This document shows, piece after piece, positions 10,801-21,008 of a DNA stretch of 64,000 bases. Each line of letters opens with the position of its first letter. Within the stretch, counting starts at the first letter, position 1. A model generated the notes under the pieces. The model had not been told where the DNA came from, ran no database searches, and saw only the letters and a program-made list of their open reading frames with translations. The stretch is from the NCBI GenBank assembly GCA_965240365.1, contig OZ251218.1, positions 62,001 through 126,000 of the forward strand, written 5' to 3'. Source of the stretch: G965240365 sp965240365. Lineage in GTDB: Bacteria > Pseudomonadota > Gammaproteobacteria > Eutrophobiales > Eutrophobiaceae. The translations under genes and the position numbers were made by a program.

Positions 10801-13800
10801 GCCATCGGCGCCCCGAATCGTGCCGCTGTTGTTCACGGTGACGGCGGTCGTGGCAGGGGTAGTGGCGGTCAGATTGATGCCGGCGGCGGACGTTGAGATG
10901 ATATTGCCTGCGTTTTCAAGCACGCTAAGTCTGGCGGCGTTAATCGCATGACCCGTGCCGCCCTCAATGCGACTCCCGCTGCCGTTGTTCTCCAGACGGG
11001 TGATGGTCTTGCCGTCATAATTCAGACCCAGGGTGCCGCCCTTGATCGTGCCGCTGTTCGTGACCGTGCCGTTGCCAGTACCAGCGGTCAGATTGACGCC
11101 CGCGCCCGTTGTCCCTTTACCCTCAATGGTGCCCTGGTTGCTCAGGTCGTTAATATTGGCGGCGTTCACCCCATGCCCCGCGCCGCCCTCAATAAGACTG
11201 CTGCTGCCATTGTTTTGCAAATTGGTGATGGTCTTGCCGACATAATTCAGACCCAGGGTGCCGCCCTTGATCGTGCCGCTGTTCGTGACCGTGCCGTTGC
11301 CAGTACCAGCGGTCAGATTGACGCCCGCGCCCGTTGTCCCTTTACCCTCAATGGTGCCCTGGTTGCTCAGGTCGTTAATATTGGCGGCGTTCACCCCGTG
11401 CCCCGCGCCGCCCTCAATAAGACTGCTGCTGCCATTGTTTTGCAGATTGGTGATGGTCTTGCCGACATAATTCAGACCCTGGGCGCCGCCCTTGATCGTG
11501 CCGCTGTTCGTGACCGTGCCGTTGCCGGTACCAGCGGTCAGATTGACGCCCGCGCCCGTTGTCCCTTTACCCTCAATGGTGCCCTGGTTGGTCAGGTCGT
11601 TAATATTGGCGGCGTTCACCCCATGCCCCGCGCCGCCCTCAATAAGACTGGTGCTGCCGTTGTTTTGCAGATCGGTGATGGTCTTGCCGTCATAATTCAG
11701 ACCCAGGGTGCCGCCCCTGATGGTGCCGCTGTTGATAACCGTGGCGTTGCCGGCGCCCGCGGCCAGGTTGATGCCGGCGGCGGATGTTGAGGTGATATTG
11801 CCTTCGTTTTTAAGCTCTTCAATATTGGCGGCGTTAATCGCATGACCCGTGCCGCCCTCAATGCGGCTCCCGCTGGTGTTGTTCTCCAGACGGGTGATGG
11901 TCTTGCCGACATAATTCAGACCCTGCGCGCCGCCCTTGATGGTGCCGCTGTTGGTGACCGTGGCGTTGCCGGCGGTGGTAGTGGTCAGATTGACGCCCGC
12001 GCCGGCCGCCCCTTGACCCTCAATGAGGCCGTCGTTTTCCAGGATGGCCATGGAACCGGCGTTCACCCCGTGCAGACCGCCCGAGATTTCAGCGCCGCTG
12101 TTGTTGTCCAGCCTTGCGATCGCGCCGGTCGCGTTCAGCCCATTGCCGGTAGCGCCGCCCTTGATCGTATTGTTGTTGGTCAGCAGCGTGCTGATGGCAC
12201 CGGTGTTCACGCCGTGCCGGCCGCCCGAGATTTCACCGTCGTTGGTCAACGTGCCAATGCTGCCCGTGTTATTGTTTATGCCATCGGCATTGGGGCCCGT
12301 CGATATAATTTTGCCCCCGGCCTGGTTGTTAAGTTGGGTAATCGTGCCTGCTGCCAGCGCCGCCGCCGTGCCGCCCTCAATGGCGCCGCTGTTGGTCAGG
12401 CTGGTGATGGTGTTGACGCTATAGTCTATGCCCCCGATGGCGCCCTTAATGGCGCCGCTGTTGGTGATGTTTACAGGCTGGTTAGTTCGGGCGCCGGACA
12501 AGTGGAGAATGCCCGTGCCGGTTGTCCCTTCAATGTCGCCGCTGTTGGTCAGGCTGGTGATGACATTGTTGCCATAACTCATGCCATCTCTGCCGCCCTT
12601 AATGGTGCCGCTGTTGTTGACGGAGGTATTGACAGTGCGGCCCGGGGCGACGCCGCTCAGAATGATACCCGCGCCGGTTGTCCCCTTACCCTCAATCGTG
12701 CCGGTGTTGGTCAGGCTGGCGATGCGCCCGACATTGATGCCATCGGTGTTGCCCTCAATCGTGCCGCTGCCTGTCACCCCGGGGCTGACCGTGTTGCTCA
12801 GGCTGGTGATGATGGAAGTGGCGATGCCGCGGATGCCCTCGCCCTTTGTGGCAATGATCCGGCCGCTGTTGTTAATGATGGAGGCGCCGGCGGCGCTCAA
12901 CCTCACCGCGGCGCTGTTGGCATCAGTCGCCGTGGTCAGCGTCCCGCCCTGGATGAGGCCGGTGCTGTTGTTGGTCAGCGTGCCGATGGAAGCGGCGTTG
13001 ACGCCGTAGGTGCCGCCCGAGACAGTGCCGCTGTTAGTCAATGCGCCAATGACGCCCGTGCTGCTTATGCCCTCGCTGCTTGTCGATACAATCCTGCCCC
13101 CGCTATTGTTGTCGAGCCGGGTAATGGCGGTCGCTTTGAGCGCCTCGCCCGTGCCGCCCAGGATGGCGCCGCTGTTGGTCAGTCTGCTGATGGTGTGCGC
13201 GCCATAGTTCAGGCCGCGGGTGGCGCCCTGAATAGTGCCGTGGTTGATAACGGCGCCGGATCCGCCCGTCGTGCGGCTCAGGGTGAGGCCCTCGCCGGCT
13301 TCCCCGCGAATAATGGCGCCCTCATTATTGGTCAGGCTGCCGATAAACCCAACATTGATGCCATCGGTGCTGCCCCGGATAGTGCCGCTGCTTGTCACCC
13401 CCGCGGGGTTGCGCGTATTGGTCAGGGTGGTGATGGAAGAGGTCGCGGCGCCCCCGATGCCTTTGCCCGTGGTCGCGGTGATGCGGCCGCTGTTGCTCAG
13501 GATGTTATTTGTTCCTGTTACGGTAATCGCGCCATTGGCGTCGCCGGGATTGGCGGCGGTGATGACGCCGCGGTTGGTAATCCGGTTGTTGTTACCCACC
13601 TGTATGCCCGGGCTGAGGCTGGTGTTGATGTTGCCGTCATCATTATTGATGATTGTGTTGCCATTTACGGCGCTAATGCCGGGGGAGTTAGCGAGTGTGG
13701 TTGTAATGTTATTATTGTTGGTGATGCTGCCGCTGCTGGCGCCTCGAATGCCGGCGCTGCCTAATTTGCTCGTGGTGATACTGCCGTTATTAATGACAGT

Positions 13801-14103
13801 CGTGTTGGTGGCCGCGGCGGTGACGCTGACGCCATGTGTCGAAGCGGACGAGGATCCGGACAAAGGTATGGTCGAGGTCGAGATAGTGATAGAACCGGTC
13901 GCGGTGACGGTCAGGCGATCATTGCTATTAACTGACCTGATTGTTGGTGGCGACAATGTTGTGCTGGCGGTGGTGCCGTTGGTTTCAGTTCTGGCATCGC
14001 TCACGGTGAAATCGACGGCCCGGGCCTCAAACGCGGGGGTAAACATCTGCGCGGCCAGCAGGGCCAGGGCGCAAAGGGGCATAATGGAATTCGGCTTGTT
14101 CAT
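4826..14103 (-). pseudogene. Giant autotransporter adhesin AT1, frameshifted in the beta-barrel
   Basis: About 3,090 codons. The signal peptide (ALALLAAQMFTPAFEARA) is followed by a passenger of some 2,700 residues built of degenerate NSGTI.GG..GLNY-type repeats, then an autotransporter barrel ending in EWAF. The barrel is not in one frame. The long frame runs to 5518, but homology to AT2 moves to a second frame near 5605-5620 (KGGLAGFSMSSGIG follows) and to a third near 4928-4935 (PELHLTLSAD follows). Each junction looks like one extra base, and neither is in a homopolymer. As sequenced, the protein could not form a complete barrel, so it should be non-functional unless these are sequencing errors. 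Start: ATG directly before the signal peptide. Confidence 0.85.
11025..11699 (-). repeat. Three tandem 225-bp repeats inside AT1
   Basis: Three nearly identical units of 225 bp (75 codons) lie head to tail in the AT1 passenger, far more alike than the rest of the array. Each encodes a block containing NSGTIKGG, GLNYVGKTITNLQ, IEGGAGHGVNAANI and GTTGAGVNLTAG. A fourth, more diverged unit follows towards 11930. Unit length is a multiple of 3, so copy-number change would alter passenger length without breaking the frame. Confidence 0.85.
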
Positions 14104-14507
14104 TACAGTATAGTCTCGCGGTTAACGTTGAAAAAACGGCATGATAATACAATAATTTGAATAGTGTGCAAGAATTAAATTGTATTCAAGCGGCGGAATA
14201 GCTGAATTCCGCGCCCATACAACAGATAATCACGCCCCCGGGCGCAGAGGCCCGGCCATGCCCGGACGATGGCGGCGCTTGCCGCCGGGCGCGCCGGCCA
14301 CTCCCGCGCGCCCCGGCCTGCCCGCGGCGGACAGGCCGGAACGACATTGCAGCTTGCCGGAAAGCCTCTACTTCCTTCGCCGTCATTCCGGCCTGCCCCG
14401 CATCAGACAGGGAAATCCAGGATGGATTTATTCAGAGCTTCCCAAATTAACAGGAACAATGCCACAATAACTTGCAAATAGCCGCCCCAACCCGTACCCT
14501 GCCCCTT
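14104..14507. other. Non-coding gap with a solo MITE end
   Basis: Contains the AT1 upstream region (AT-rich, about 14105-14200), then GC-rich sequence with no credible gene. 14412-14442 matches the last 31 bp of the 149-bp MITE found at 41576 and 46729. The final ~30 bp are shared with the region upstream of 3384. Confidence 0.6.
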
Positions 14508-15074
14508 ATGCAAACGGAAACCGCCACCTTCGACACCCACGGCTTCGTCAAGCGCCTGACCAGCGCCGGCATGCCCGAACCCCAGGCCGAAATCCTCGCC
14601 GAAGAACAATCCCGCCTGATCCAGGAACGCCTGGCCACCAAACAGGACCTTGAGCGACTGGGCATTGCCAATAAACAAGACCTTGAACAACTGCGCATTG
14701 CCAGCAAACGCGATGTTGAAGAACTGAAAGCCATCCTGGAACAAAAACTCAAGGCGCTGGAAGCCAGCCTGACACAAAAACTTGAAGCGCTGGAAGCCAC
14801 TCTGGAACAAAAACTCCAGGCGCTGGAAGCCAGGCTGGAACAAAAACTCAAGGCACAGGACATCGCCCAAAAACACGAACTCGAAAAACTCAAGGCCGCC
14901 CTGAAACTCGACCTCATGGAATTGCAGGCCAACCTGGAACAAAAACTCAAGGCGCAAGAGGTCACCATCAAGGAAATGGAACAAAAGCTGACCATCAAGC
15001 TCGGCGCGTTCCTGGGCATCAGCACCACTATTCTGGCGGTACTCTTCGCGCTCCTGACCACTTCTGCCGCCTGA
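14508..15074 (+). CDS. DUF1640-family coiled-coil membrane-anchored protein, short paralogue
   Basis: 188 residues. The N-terminal head is almost identical to that of the 320-residue paralogue at 3384, and the C-terminal ~60 residues match it too, including the KEMEQKLTIKLG stretch and final membrane helix (ISTTILAVLFALLTTSAA). The central coil has fewer LEQKL-type units. Upstream DNA and the sequence around the stop (GATAAAGCCGCCCG) are also conserved, so this is a recent duplication that differs mainly in repeat number. The two copies bracket AT1. Function unknown. Confidence 0.72.
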   Translation: MQTETATFDTHGFVKRLTSAGMPEPQAEILAEEQSRLIQERLATKQDLERLGIANKQDLEQLRIASKRDVEELKAILEQKLKALEASLTQKLEALEATLEQKLQALEARLEQKLKAQDIAQKHELEKLKAALKLDLMELQANLEQKLKAQEVTIKEMEQKLTIKLGAFLGISTTILAVLFALLTTSAA

Positions 15075-15651
15075 TAAAGCCGCCCGGCTTGGGGCGTCCA
15101 ACAAAACCCGCCATTGCCTGCCTGCTGCGGGCAAGTGAAAGCCGGAACCCAGGATTGTCATTCCCGCAAAGCGGGAATGTATTGTAAAAACCACTGGATT
15201 CCAGCCTTCGCTGGAATGACGATGGGGTGGCAGTAAGAATGGAGGCACCCTGAACCCTGTCGGTTATTCCTGCCTGATTCTCAAGCATAGCCTCTTGTTG
15301 TAATTCCAAACTGCTTTATGGCGGACAAATCGGAACAACATTGAAGGTTGCCGGAATACCTCTATTCCCCCATCGTCATTCCAGCGAAAGCTCGCCTGCA
15401 TGGATGCAGGTGGTAGAGCGGCGTCAGGAACAGGCCGCCGAGGAATCCAGTGGTTTATGTCATACATTCCCGCCCCGGCGGGAATGACACTACTTCTATC
15501 CATCCAAAGACTGTGTCCCCCTTCACACTTCACCCCGGGGTTTGTGTCCGGATTCACAATTTCAGACATCCAGCCGCCCTTTGGTCTGACAAATCGCCCT
15601 TCATGGTCTACCTTAATCAGCGTCTTTCTTAATAACGATAGGAGTACAACC
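15075..15651. repeat. Repeat-rich gap upstream of the chitinase
   Basis: A composite hairpin repeat lies at about 15156-15223, a degenerate 19-bp palindrome at 15117-15135, and inverted half-repeats at 15370-15490. 15408-15446 is a partial reverse copy of the 109-bp dispersed repeat found at 54051. The last ~150 bp probably hold the chitinase promoter. AGGAG at 15640-15644 is a clear ribosome-binding site for the ATG at 15652. Confidence 0.65.
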
Positions 15652-17337
15652 ATGAAATCCATAACTACCCTCGGCCTCCTGATGATGCTCGGCGTAAGCC
15701 TGAGTCTCGGCGCGGCCCAACCCTATAATCCTCAAAGCCACTACAGCAGCGGCGCTGAGGTCAGCTACAATAACCAGGTCTTCCGCGCCAAATGGTGGGC
15801 CAACCCCGGCCAGAGCCCGGCCGCAGTCGCCACCGTGGCCCATGCCTGGCAGACCCCCTGGGCCCTGACCAACAAGACCCCGGCCCCGGTCACACCGAAG
15901 CCCGACAAGCCCAAGCCGGTCACGCCCAAGCCGGATAAACCCAAGCCCACGGTCAAGCTCAAGGCCCCCCAATACGTGGCCGGCACGACCTACAAGGGCG
16001 GCGATGTGGTCGCCAACTACGGCCTGCTGTACCGCTGTAACCCGGGCATCACCGCGCCCTGGTGCTCAGGCGCGGCCTGGGCCTACGAACCCGGCGTCGG
16101 CACCGCCTGGGAACAGGCCTGGAGCCGCACCGATGGCGCCAAGCCCAAGCCCACCAAACCAAAACCGGTGACCCCGAAGCCGACCACGCCCACCACGCCC
16201 ACGGTGACGGGCAACACCGTCTCCCTGGCCGCCCTGCAAAAGCGGGAACGGGAATTGACCAACAGCCCGCTCATGGTCAAGGTCAAAAACAGCATCCGCA
16301 CCCGTCCGAACTCGGTGGTCGAAGGCATCACCGCCGGGGCCGCGACCAATCCCGATAACGTCCGCCGGGTGGAAGGCATCATCACTTCCGCCACCTGGGA
16401 ACACCTCTTCCCCAGACGCGCCAGTGAGTACACGTATCTGAACTTCCTCAAGGCCGTGGCCAAGTTCCCCGCCTTCTGCGGCGCATACAGCGACGGGCGC
16501 GATGCCACCGCGATATGCCGCAAGTCTCTGGCGGTGATGTTTGCCCACTTCGCCCAGGAGACCGGCGGCCACACCAAGCACTGGGCCGAGCCGGAATGGC
16601 GCCAGGGTCTGGTCTGGGTGCGCGAGATGGGCTGGACGGAGCAGATGCGCGGCGGCTATAACGGCGAGTGCAACCCGAAGGTCTGGCAGGGGCAGACCTG
16701 GCCCTGCGGCAAGTTCGAGAACGGCGAGTTCAAGAGCTATTTCGGGCGCGGTTCGAAGCAGTTGAGCTACAACTATAACTACGGCCCCTTCTCGCTGGCC
16801 ATGTACGGCACGGTCAGGACGCTGCTGGATAACCCGGAACTGGTGGCCGACACCTGGCTGAATCTGGCCAGCGCCATCTTCTTCTTTGTCTATCCGCAGC
16901 CGCCCAAGCCCAGCATGTTGCATGTGATTGACGGCACCTGGCAGCCGAACAGTTCAGACCGGGCCAATAATCTGACCCCGGGCTTCGGCGTGACCACCCA
17001 GATTATCAATGGCGGGGTGGAATGCGGCGGCACGGTCGAGGTGGCCCAGTCTAAAAACCGCATGAGCTACTATCGCAGCTTTGCCGGGTATCTGAACGTG
17101 CCCATCGCGGCCAGTGAAGTGCTGGGTTGCCGTGGCATGAAGCAGTTCAGCAGCGAAGGCAGCGGCGCGCTGGCGATTTACTGGGAGCAGGACTGGAGCT
17201 GGTCGCCGGACACGACCGATGGCAAAAGCCGGGCCTGCAAGCTGGTCGGTTATCAGACCCCGTTCTCGGCCTTCACGCCGGGGGATTATGTGAAGTGCGT
17301 GCAGAAGCATTTCGAGGTGACGATTACCAACCCGTAG
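15652..17337 (+). CDS. Secreted GH19 chitinase with two carbohydrate-binding modules
   Basis: 561 residues. Signal peptide (LGLLMMLGVSLSLGAAQ), a CBM5/12-like module (about 25-70, YNNQVFRAKWWANPGQSP), a Pro/Lys-rich linker with repeated KPDKPKPVTP, a second CBM-like module (about 103-155, YKGGDVVANYGLLYRCNPG), another linker, then a GH19 catalytic domain from about 200. HFAQETGGH carries the expected catalytic glutamate, and YFGRGSKQLSYNYNYG is the substrate-groove signature. It should be exported and cleave chitin. The start is fixed by AGGAG 8 bp upstream and by the signal peptide. It stands alone, with a terminator behind it. Confidence 0.88.
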   Translation: MKSITTLGLLMMLGVSLSLGAAQPYNPQSHYSSGAEVSYNNQVFRAKWWANPGQSPAAVATVAHAWQTPWALTNKTPAPVTPKPDKPKPVTPKPDKPKPTVKLKAPQYVAGTTYKGGDVVANYGLLYRCNPGITAPWCSGAAWAYEPGVGTAWEQAWSRTDGAKPKPTKPKPVTPKPTTPTTPTVTGNTVSLAALQKRERELTNSPLMVKVKNSIRTRPNSVVEGITAGAATNPDNVRRVEGIITSATWEHLFPRRASEYTYLNFLKAVAKFPAFCGAYSDGRDATAICRKSLAVMFAHFAQETGGHTKHWAEPEWRQGLVWVREMGWTEQMRGGYNGECNPKVWQGQTWPCGKFENGEFKSYFGRGSKQLSYNYNYGPFSLAMYGTVRTLLDNPELVADTWLNLASAIFFFVYPQPPKPSMLHVIDGTWQPNSSDRANNLTPGFGVTTQIINGGVECGGTVEVAQSKNRMSYYRSFAGYLNVPIAASEVLGCRGMKQFSSEGSGALAIYWEQDWSWSPDTTDGKSRACKLVGYQTPFSAFTPGDYVKCVQKHFEVTITNP

Positions 17338-17392
17338 GCGCACGGTGGAGGGCTGCCGGTATCACCGGAGGCCCTCCCTGGCAGATAAGGCA

Positions 17393-17423
17393 CGGCCGGG
17401 CATTGCCCGGCCTGTGTCTTTTT
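17393..17423 (+). terminator. Rho-independent terminator of the chitinase gene
   Basis: A GGCCGGG stem (17394-17400), a 5-nt loop, and CCCGGCC (17406-17412) are followed shortly by TTTTT (17419-17423). It lies about 55 bp after the chitinase stop. Confidence 0.75.
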
Positions 17424-17608
17424 GTTAAAGCCTTTTTGATAGGCCCGGTTGCGGGCATTTTTTTTGGGAGTGATAAAGTTGTCATTCCTGCCCCCATCGT
17501 CATTCCGGCCTGTCAGACTGGTAACATACTCGCCTGCCTGCCACAGGCGCAGCCAGTTGGACAATTCTGTAAAAATTTTATGTAAAATCCGGCCGCAAAT
17601 TGGCCATA

Positions 17609-17866
17609 TCAGGATTCAGGGACAGTATCATTGAGATTCAACCGGCGCTCCAACCGCTCCAGCCGTTTTGCCAGATTATCTATTCGCACGCTCTGCTCCG
17701 CCCAGGATTCTTCACCATGCGCTATATCGCGGCGTAACCCGGCTATGGCGATTTCAATACGACCCAGCCTTTGGGTGTGCTCGTCAAGTTTGTGTTCAAT
17801 GCGCTTCTGTCCAACCTGAAAGTGTTTGAGATGTTCCAGTACCAGATTTTCAGTATTTTCTGTCAT
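17609..17866 (-). CDS. Small coiled-coil protein of unknown function
   Basis: 85 residues, almost entirely helical with heptad-like spacing of hydrophobics (HKLDEHTQRLGRIE, RIDNLAKRLERLERRLNL). No signal peptide or membrane segment is visible. Short proteins of this layout, with the C-terminal RIDRIERRL-type helix, are widespread in proteobacteria without a known role. It is not linked to a neighbour. Confidence 0.55.
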   Translation of the reverse strand: MTENTENLVLEHLKHFQVGQKRIEHKLDEHTQRLGRIEIAIAGLRRDIAHGEESWAEQSVRIDNLAKRLERLERRLNLNDTVPES

Positions 17867-18368
17867 TGCCTTGATCCCCGCCTGTCATTGCGCCTGATCT
17901 TAAACAGCCGCCGTTTCCGCGTCAACTCGGGCGCCGCTTTAACTTCTGCCACGGCAACGACTGTTTTTTAGCGCCTCTTTTAAAATCTGAGTGGGTAATG
18001 CAATAATTCTGGCTTAATTGATGACCAGGACAGAACGGAGGCGGCCTGCGGGCAGCAGGTAGGCCAAAATGACAACAGTTTCGTCATTCCAGCGAAAGCT
18101 GGAATCCACGCCTGCCGGAGGCAGGCCTGCCTGCTACAGGCAGGTAGCGGGGTGGCAGGTAACTCAGCGGGGTCTGTTGGAATGATGTATTCAGATGGTC
18201 ATTCCCGCTTATGCGGGAATGTATTGTATCAACCACTGGATTCCAGCTTTCGCTGGAATGACGATGGGGTGTCGTTCCGGCTTTACATCATTCAATCCAC
18301 ATGCGGCTTAGCCCACTCAGAATTCAAAAGAGCCTTTATTAGCAGACCCCAAAAAACTATTTATCCCC
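17867..18368. repeat. Repeat-rich gap
   Basis: No gene seen. Half hairpin repeats lie at about 18083-18107 and a full composite repeat at about 18203-18266. Two palindromes stand side by side: a 15-bp form at 18111-18125 and a 19-bp form at 18126-18144 (CCTGCCTGCTACAGGCAGG). Confidence 0.65.
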
Positions 18369-19337
18369 TCACTTTCCTGCCAGCAATATCGCCCTGGCCG
18401 GGGCCGCGTGGCCTTCAATCGTCTTGTGCCTGTCTTTACTGTCCAGGAAATTATCCAGGGAATGAAATCGCATCCAGTCCGTGCGGCGTTGTTCCTGGTT
18501 GGTGGTTTTTGTGACATCAATGATCCTGGCATCGTTAAAACCGGCCTGCTCTGCCCATTGCAGCAGGGTTTTTGCGCCGGGAATCGCCCGGATATTGTTC
18601 ATGCCGGCATAGCGTCCGGTCGGGTAGAGCACGGGCGCCGGGCCGGATTCCAGTATGAGGGTCTCCAGCACCAGTTCGCCAGCCGGCTTTAAAAACCGGT
18701 GGAGTTGTCGCAGATGGGCGACCGGGTCATGCCGGTGATAAATCACGCCCATAGAGAAAACGGTGTCAAAATACAGCGGTGATTGCGGCAGGTTCTCTAT
18801 GCCAAAAGGCAGGATATCAATGGCGGAATCCGGCAGGTATTTCTTGATCGCCGAGAATTGCATGAAGAACAGTAGAGTGGGATCAATACCGACCACATGG
18901 CGCGCGCCTTCGCCCAGCATACGCCAACCATAGTAGCCATTGCCGCAACCGACATCCAGCACCAGCCTGCCCGAGAGGGTTTGAATCCTGCCGCTTAAAC
19001 GCGCCCATTTAAGATTGGAACGCCACTCGCTGTCAATGTAAACGCCGAACAGATTGAACGGCCCTTTGCGCCAGGGCAGCAGCCGTTTTAATTGCGCCTC
19101 AATGCGCCGCCGCCGGCCCGCGCCGCAATCCGATTCCTGACCGATAGTAACGGCATCCTGCCGCAAACAATAACGGGCAGGGGTGACGGCAGGCAAAGCG
19201 GAGATGGCCGCCCGCCATTTTTGATAATCTCCATGCCTGATATAGCGGAAATAGTCCTGTAATTGAACCTTGAGCCTTGCCGCCCATGCCGCCATGCCGT
19301 TTTCTCCGAGGACATTGAGCAGGCGGCGGCAGTCCAT
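18369..19337 (-). CDS. cmoB: tRNA U34 carboxymethyltransferase CmoB
   Basis: 322 residues, the normal length. CmoB uses carboxy-S-adenosylmethionine to carboxymethylate 5-hydroxyuridine at tRNA position 34, giving cmo5U. The SAM-type motif VLDVGCGNGYYGWRM lies near residue 130. KGPFNLFGVYIDSEWRS and FSMGVIYHRHDP are strongly conserved in the family. It is the third gene of a tight trhO-cmoA-cmoB cluster, 9 bp after cmoA, so the enzyme that makes its unusual cofactor is encoded just upstream. Confidence 0.95.
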   Translation of the reverse strand: MDCRRLLNVLGENGMAAWAARLKVQLQDYFRYIRHGDYQKWRAAISALPAVTPARYCLRQDAVTIGQESDCGAGRRRRIEAQLKRLLPWRKGPFNLFGVYIDSEWRSNLKWARLSGRIQTLSGRLVLDVGCGNGYYGWRMLGEGARHVVGIDPTLLFFMQFSAIKKYLPDSAIDILPFGIENLPQSPLYFDTVFSMGVIYHRHDPVAHLRQLHRFLKPAGELVLETLILESGPAPVLYPTGRYAGMNNIRAIPGAKTLLQWAEQAGFNDARIIDVTKTTNQEQRRTDWMRFHSLDNFLDSKDRHKTIEGHAAPARAILLAGK

Positions 19338-19346
19338 AAGTCAGGC

Positions 19347-20081
19347 TTATTTGAACGCCAGCATGGAGACGAAGTTAAAACAGCGCAACCAGGTCAGCAC
19401 GGCTTTAAACCCGGCCTGTTGCAGACGCGCCTGATGTGCCGTCACCGACTCGGGGATTAACACGTCTTCCAGGGCCTCGCGCTTGGCGGCGATCTCAAGT
19501 TCGGCATAACCGTTTAACGCCTTCATGCGGTGATGTAATTGTTGCATCATGTCATGCTCAAACTCGTCAGCAAAGCGCAATTTCTCCGAGAGCATAAAGA
19601 CACCGCCGGGCAATAGGCCGTCATAAATTCTCTTTATCAATCGCTCCCGTTGCCGTGGCGGGATGAATTGCAGGCTAAAGTTCATAATCACCAGCGAGGC
19701 GTTCAGAACCGGCGTTTGCCGTATGTCCGCACAACAAAATTCTATCTCCGGTTTACCGTGACCGGCGGGAACGCGCTTGACACAGCCCTCGATCATGGCC
19801 GCCGAGTTATCCACGGCAATAATCCTGCAATCCCTGACAGACGCGCCGCGCTGTATGCGCAGGCTGACCTCGCCCAGCGAACAACCCAGGTCGTAAACAT
19901 TGGAATCCGGCTGAATATATTGATCGGCAATGACCGGTATCATGGCAATAATCAGCGGGTACGCCGGCACGGAACGCTTGATCATATCCGGGAATACCTC
20001 CGCCACTTTTTGATCAAACTCAAACGGCTTAACCGGGCCGCTATGGTTCCGGTATAAAGTATCCTTCATCGTTTGCGGCAT
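19347..20081 (-). CDS. cmoA: Carboxy-SAM synthase CmoA
   Basis: 244 residues, family length. It converts SAM and prephenate to carboxy-SAM, the cofactor of CmoB. The nucleotide-binding motif VYDLGCSLGEVSLRI sits near residue 62. The N-terminal FEFDQKVAEVFPDMIKRSVPAY is characteristic. The start codon abuts the trhO stop with no intervening base, and cmoB follows after 9 bp, so all three should be translated from one message. Confidence 0.95.
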   Translation of the reverse strand: MPQTMKDTLYRNHSGPVKPFEFDQKVAEVFPDMIKRSVPAYPLIIAMIPVIADQYIQPDSNVYDLGCSLGEVSLRIQRGASVRDCRIIAVDNSAAMIEGCVKRVPAGHGKPEIEFCCADIRQTPVLNASLVIMNFSLQFIPPRQRERLIKRIYDGLLPGGVFMLSEKLRFADEFEHDMMQQLHHRMKALNGYAELEIAAKREALEDVLIPESVTAHQARLQQAGFKAVLTWLRCFNFVSMLAFK

Positions 20082-21008
20082 TCAGCGGGCGGGCTGCTTT
20101 TCGCCGATATGTCTTGCATTGCGCCGGCCGGCCAGTTTAACCTGATACTGGCGTTCCTTGAAGGCGGCCCGCTGCGCTTTGCTGGTCTCGCCGATACAAC
20201 GCGCGCAGGACACGCCCGGCCGGTAATGTTCCGATTGCATATCTTCTTCAGACAGGGGACGCCGGCAGGCAAAACACTGCTGATAACGGCCTCTGGCCAA
20301 TTTATGATCCACGGAAACCCGCGCGTCAAAGACAAAACACTCGCCCTGCCAAAGACTGTCTTTGGCCTCGACTTCCGCCAGGTAGTTCAGGATACCGCCA
20401 TGCAGTTGATAGACCGTCTCAAAGCCCTGTTGCAACATATAGGCGCTGGCCTTCTCGCAGCGAATGCCGCCGGTGCAGAACATGGCCACTTTTTTATGCC
20501 GGTTCGCATCCAGTTCCGTCCGCACATAATCCGGGAATTCACGAAAGTTTACCGTCCGCGGCGATATGGCGTTTTTAAACGTGCCTATCTGGTATTCATA
20601 GTTATTGCGCGTGTCGATCAGAACGACAGCGGGATCGGCAATCACCTTATTCCACTGCTTTGGTTCAATGCGTGTGCCGGCGCATTCGGCGGGCCGGATG
20701 CCGGGCCGGCCCAATGTCACGATCTCTTTTTTCAGTTTCACCTTCATACGCTGAAACGGCGGCACATCGGCGCAGGATTTTTTACATTCCAGATCGGCCA
20801 GCCTCGGGTCGGACCGCAAATAAGACAACAAGGCGTCAATCGCCGCCCGCGTGCCGGCCACCGTGCCGTTAATGCCTTCGGCCGCCAGCAGGAACGTGCC
20901 TTTGATGGATTGTTGCCGGCAAAAGGCCAACAGACCCGGGCGCAGCGCTGCAAAGTCATGCAAATCGACAAACTTGTACATGGCGACAACGACAGAGGAT
21001 TGCGGCAT
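20082..21008 (-). CDS. trhO: tRNA uridine-34 hydroxylase TrhO (rhodanese family)
   Basis: 308 residues. TrhO (YceA) hydroxylates U34 of tRNA to 5-hydroxyuridine using oxygen, the first step towards cmo5U. The N-terminal acylphosphatase-like fold (IKGTFLLAAEGINGTVAG) is followed by a rhodanese domain with the catalytic loop FCTGGIRCEKA, and a C-terminal segment with CFACRRPL and CARC cysteine pairs. It is the first gene of the cluster. Having it with cmoA and cmoB makes the cmo5U34 pathway complete at one locus. Confidence 0.93.
   Translation of the reverse strand: MPQSSVVVAMYKFVDLHDFAALRPGLLAFCRQQSIKGTFLLAAEGINGTVAGTRAAIDALLSYLRSDPRLADLECKKSCADVPPFQRMKVKLKKEIVTLGRPGIRPAECAGTRIEPKQWNKVIADPAVVLIDTRNNYEYQIGTFKNAISPRTVNFREFPDYVRTELDANRHKKVAMFCTGGIRCEKASAYMLQQGFETVYQLHGGILNYLAEVEAKDSLWQGECFVFDARVSVDHKLARGRYQQCFACRRPLSEEDMQSEHYRPGVSCARCIGETSKAQRAAFKERQYQVKLAGRRNARHIGEKQPAR

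Noticed and set aside
8929..13764. Very long plus-strand open frames (over 640 codons each) across AT1
   Set aside because: They lie antisense to the AT1 passenger, have low-complexity Ala/Gly/Asp-rich translations that mirror its repeats, and lack signal peptides or recognisable domains. They are shadows of a GC-rich repetitive gene.
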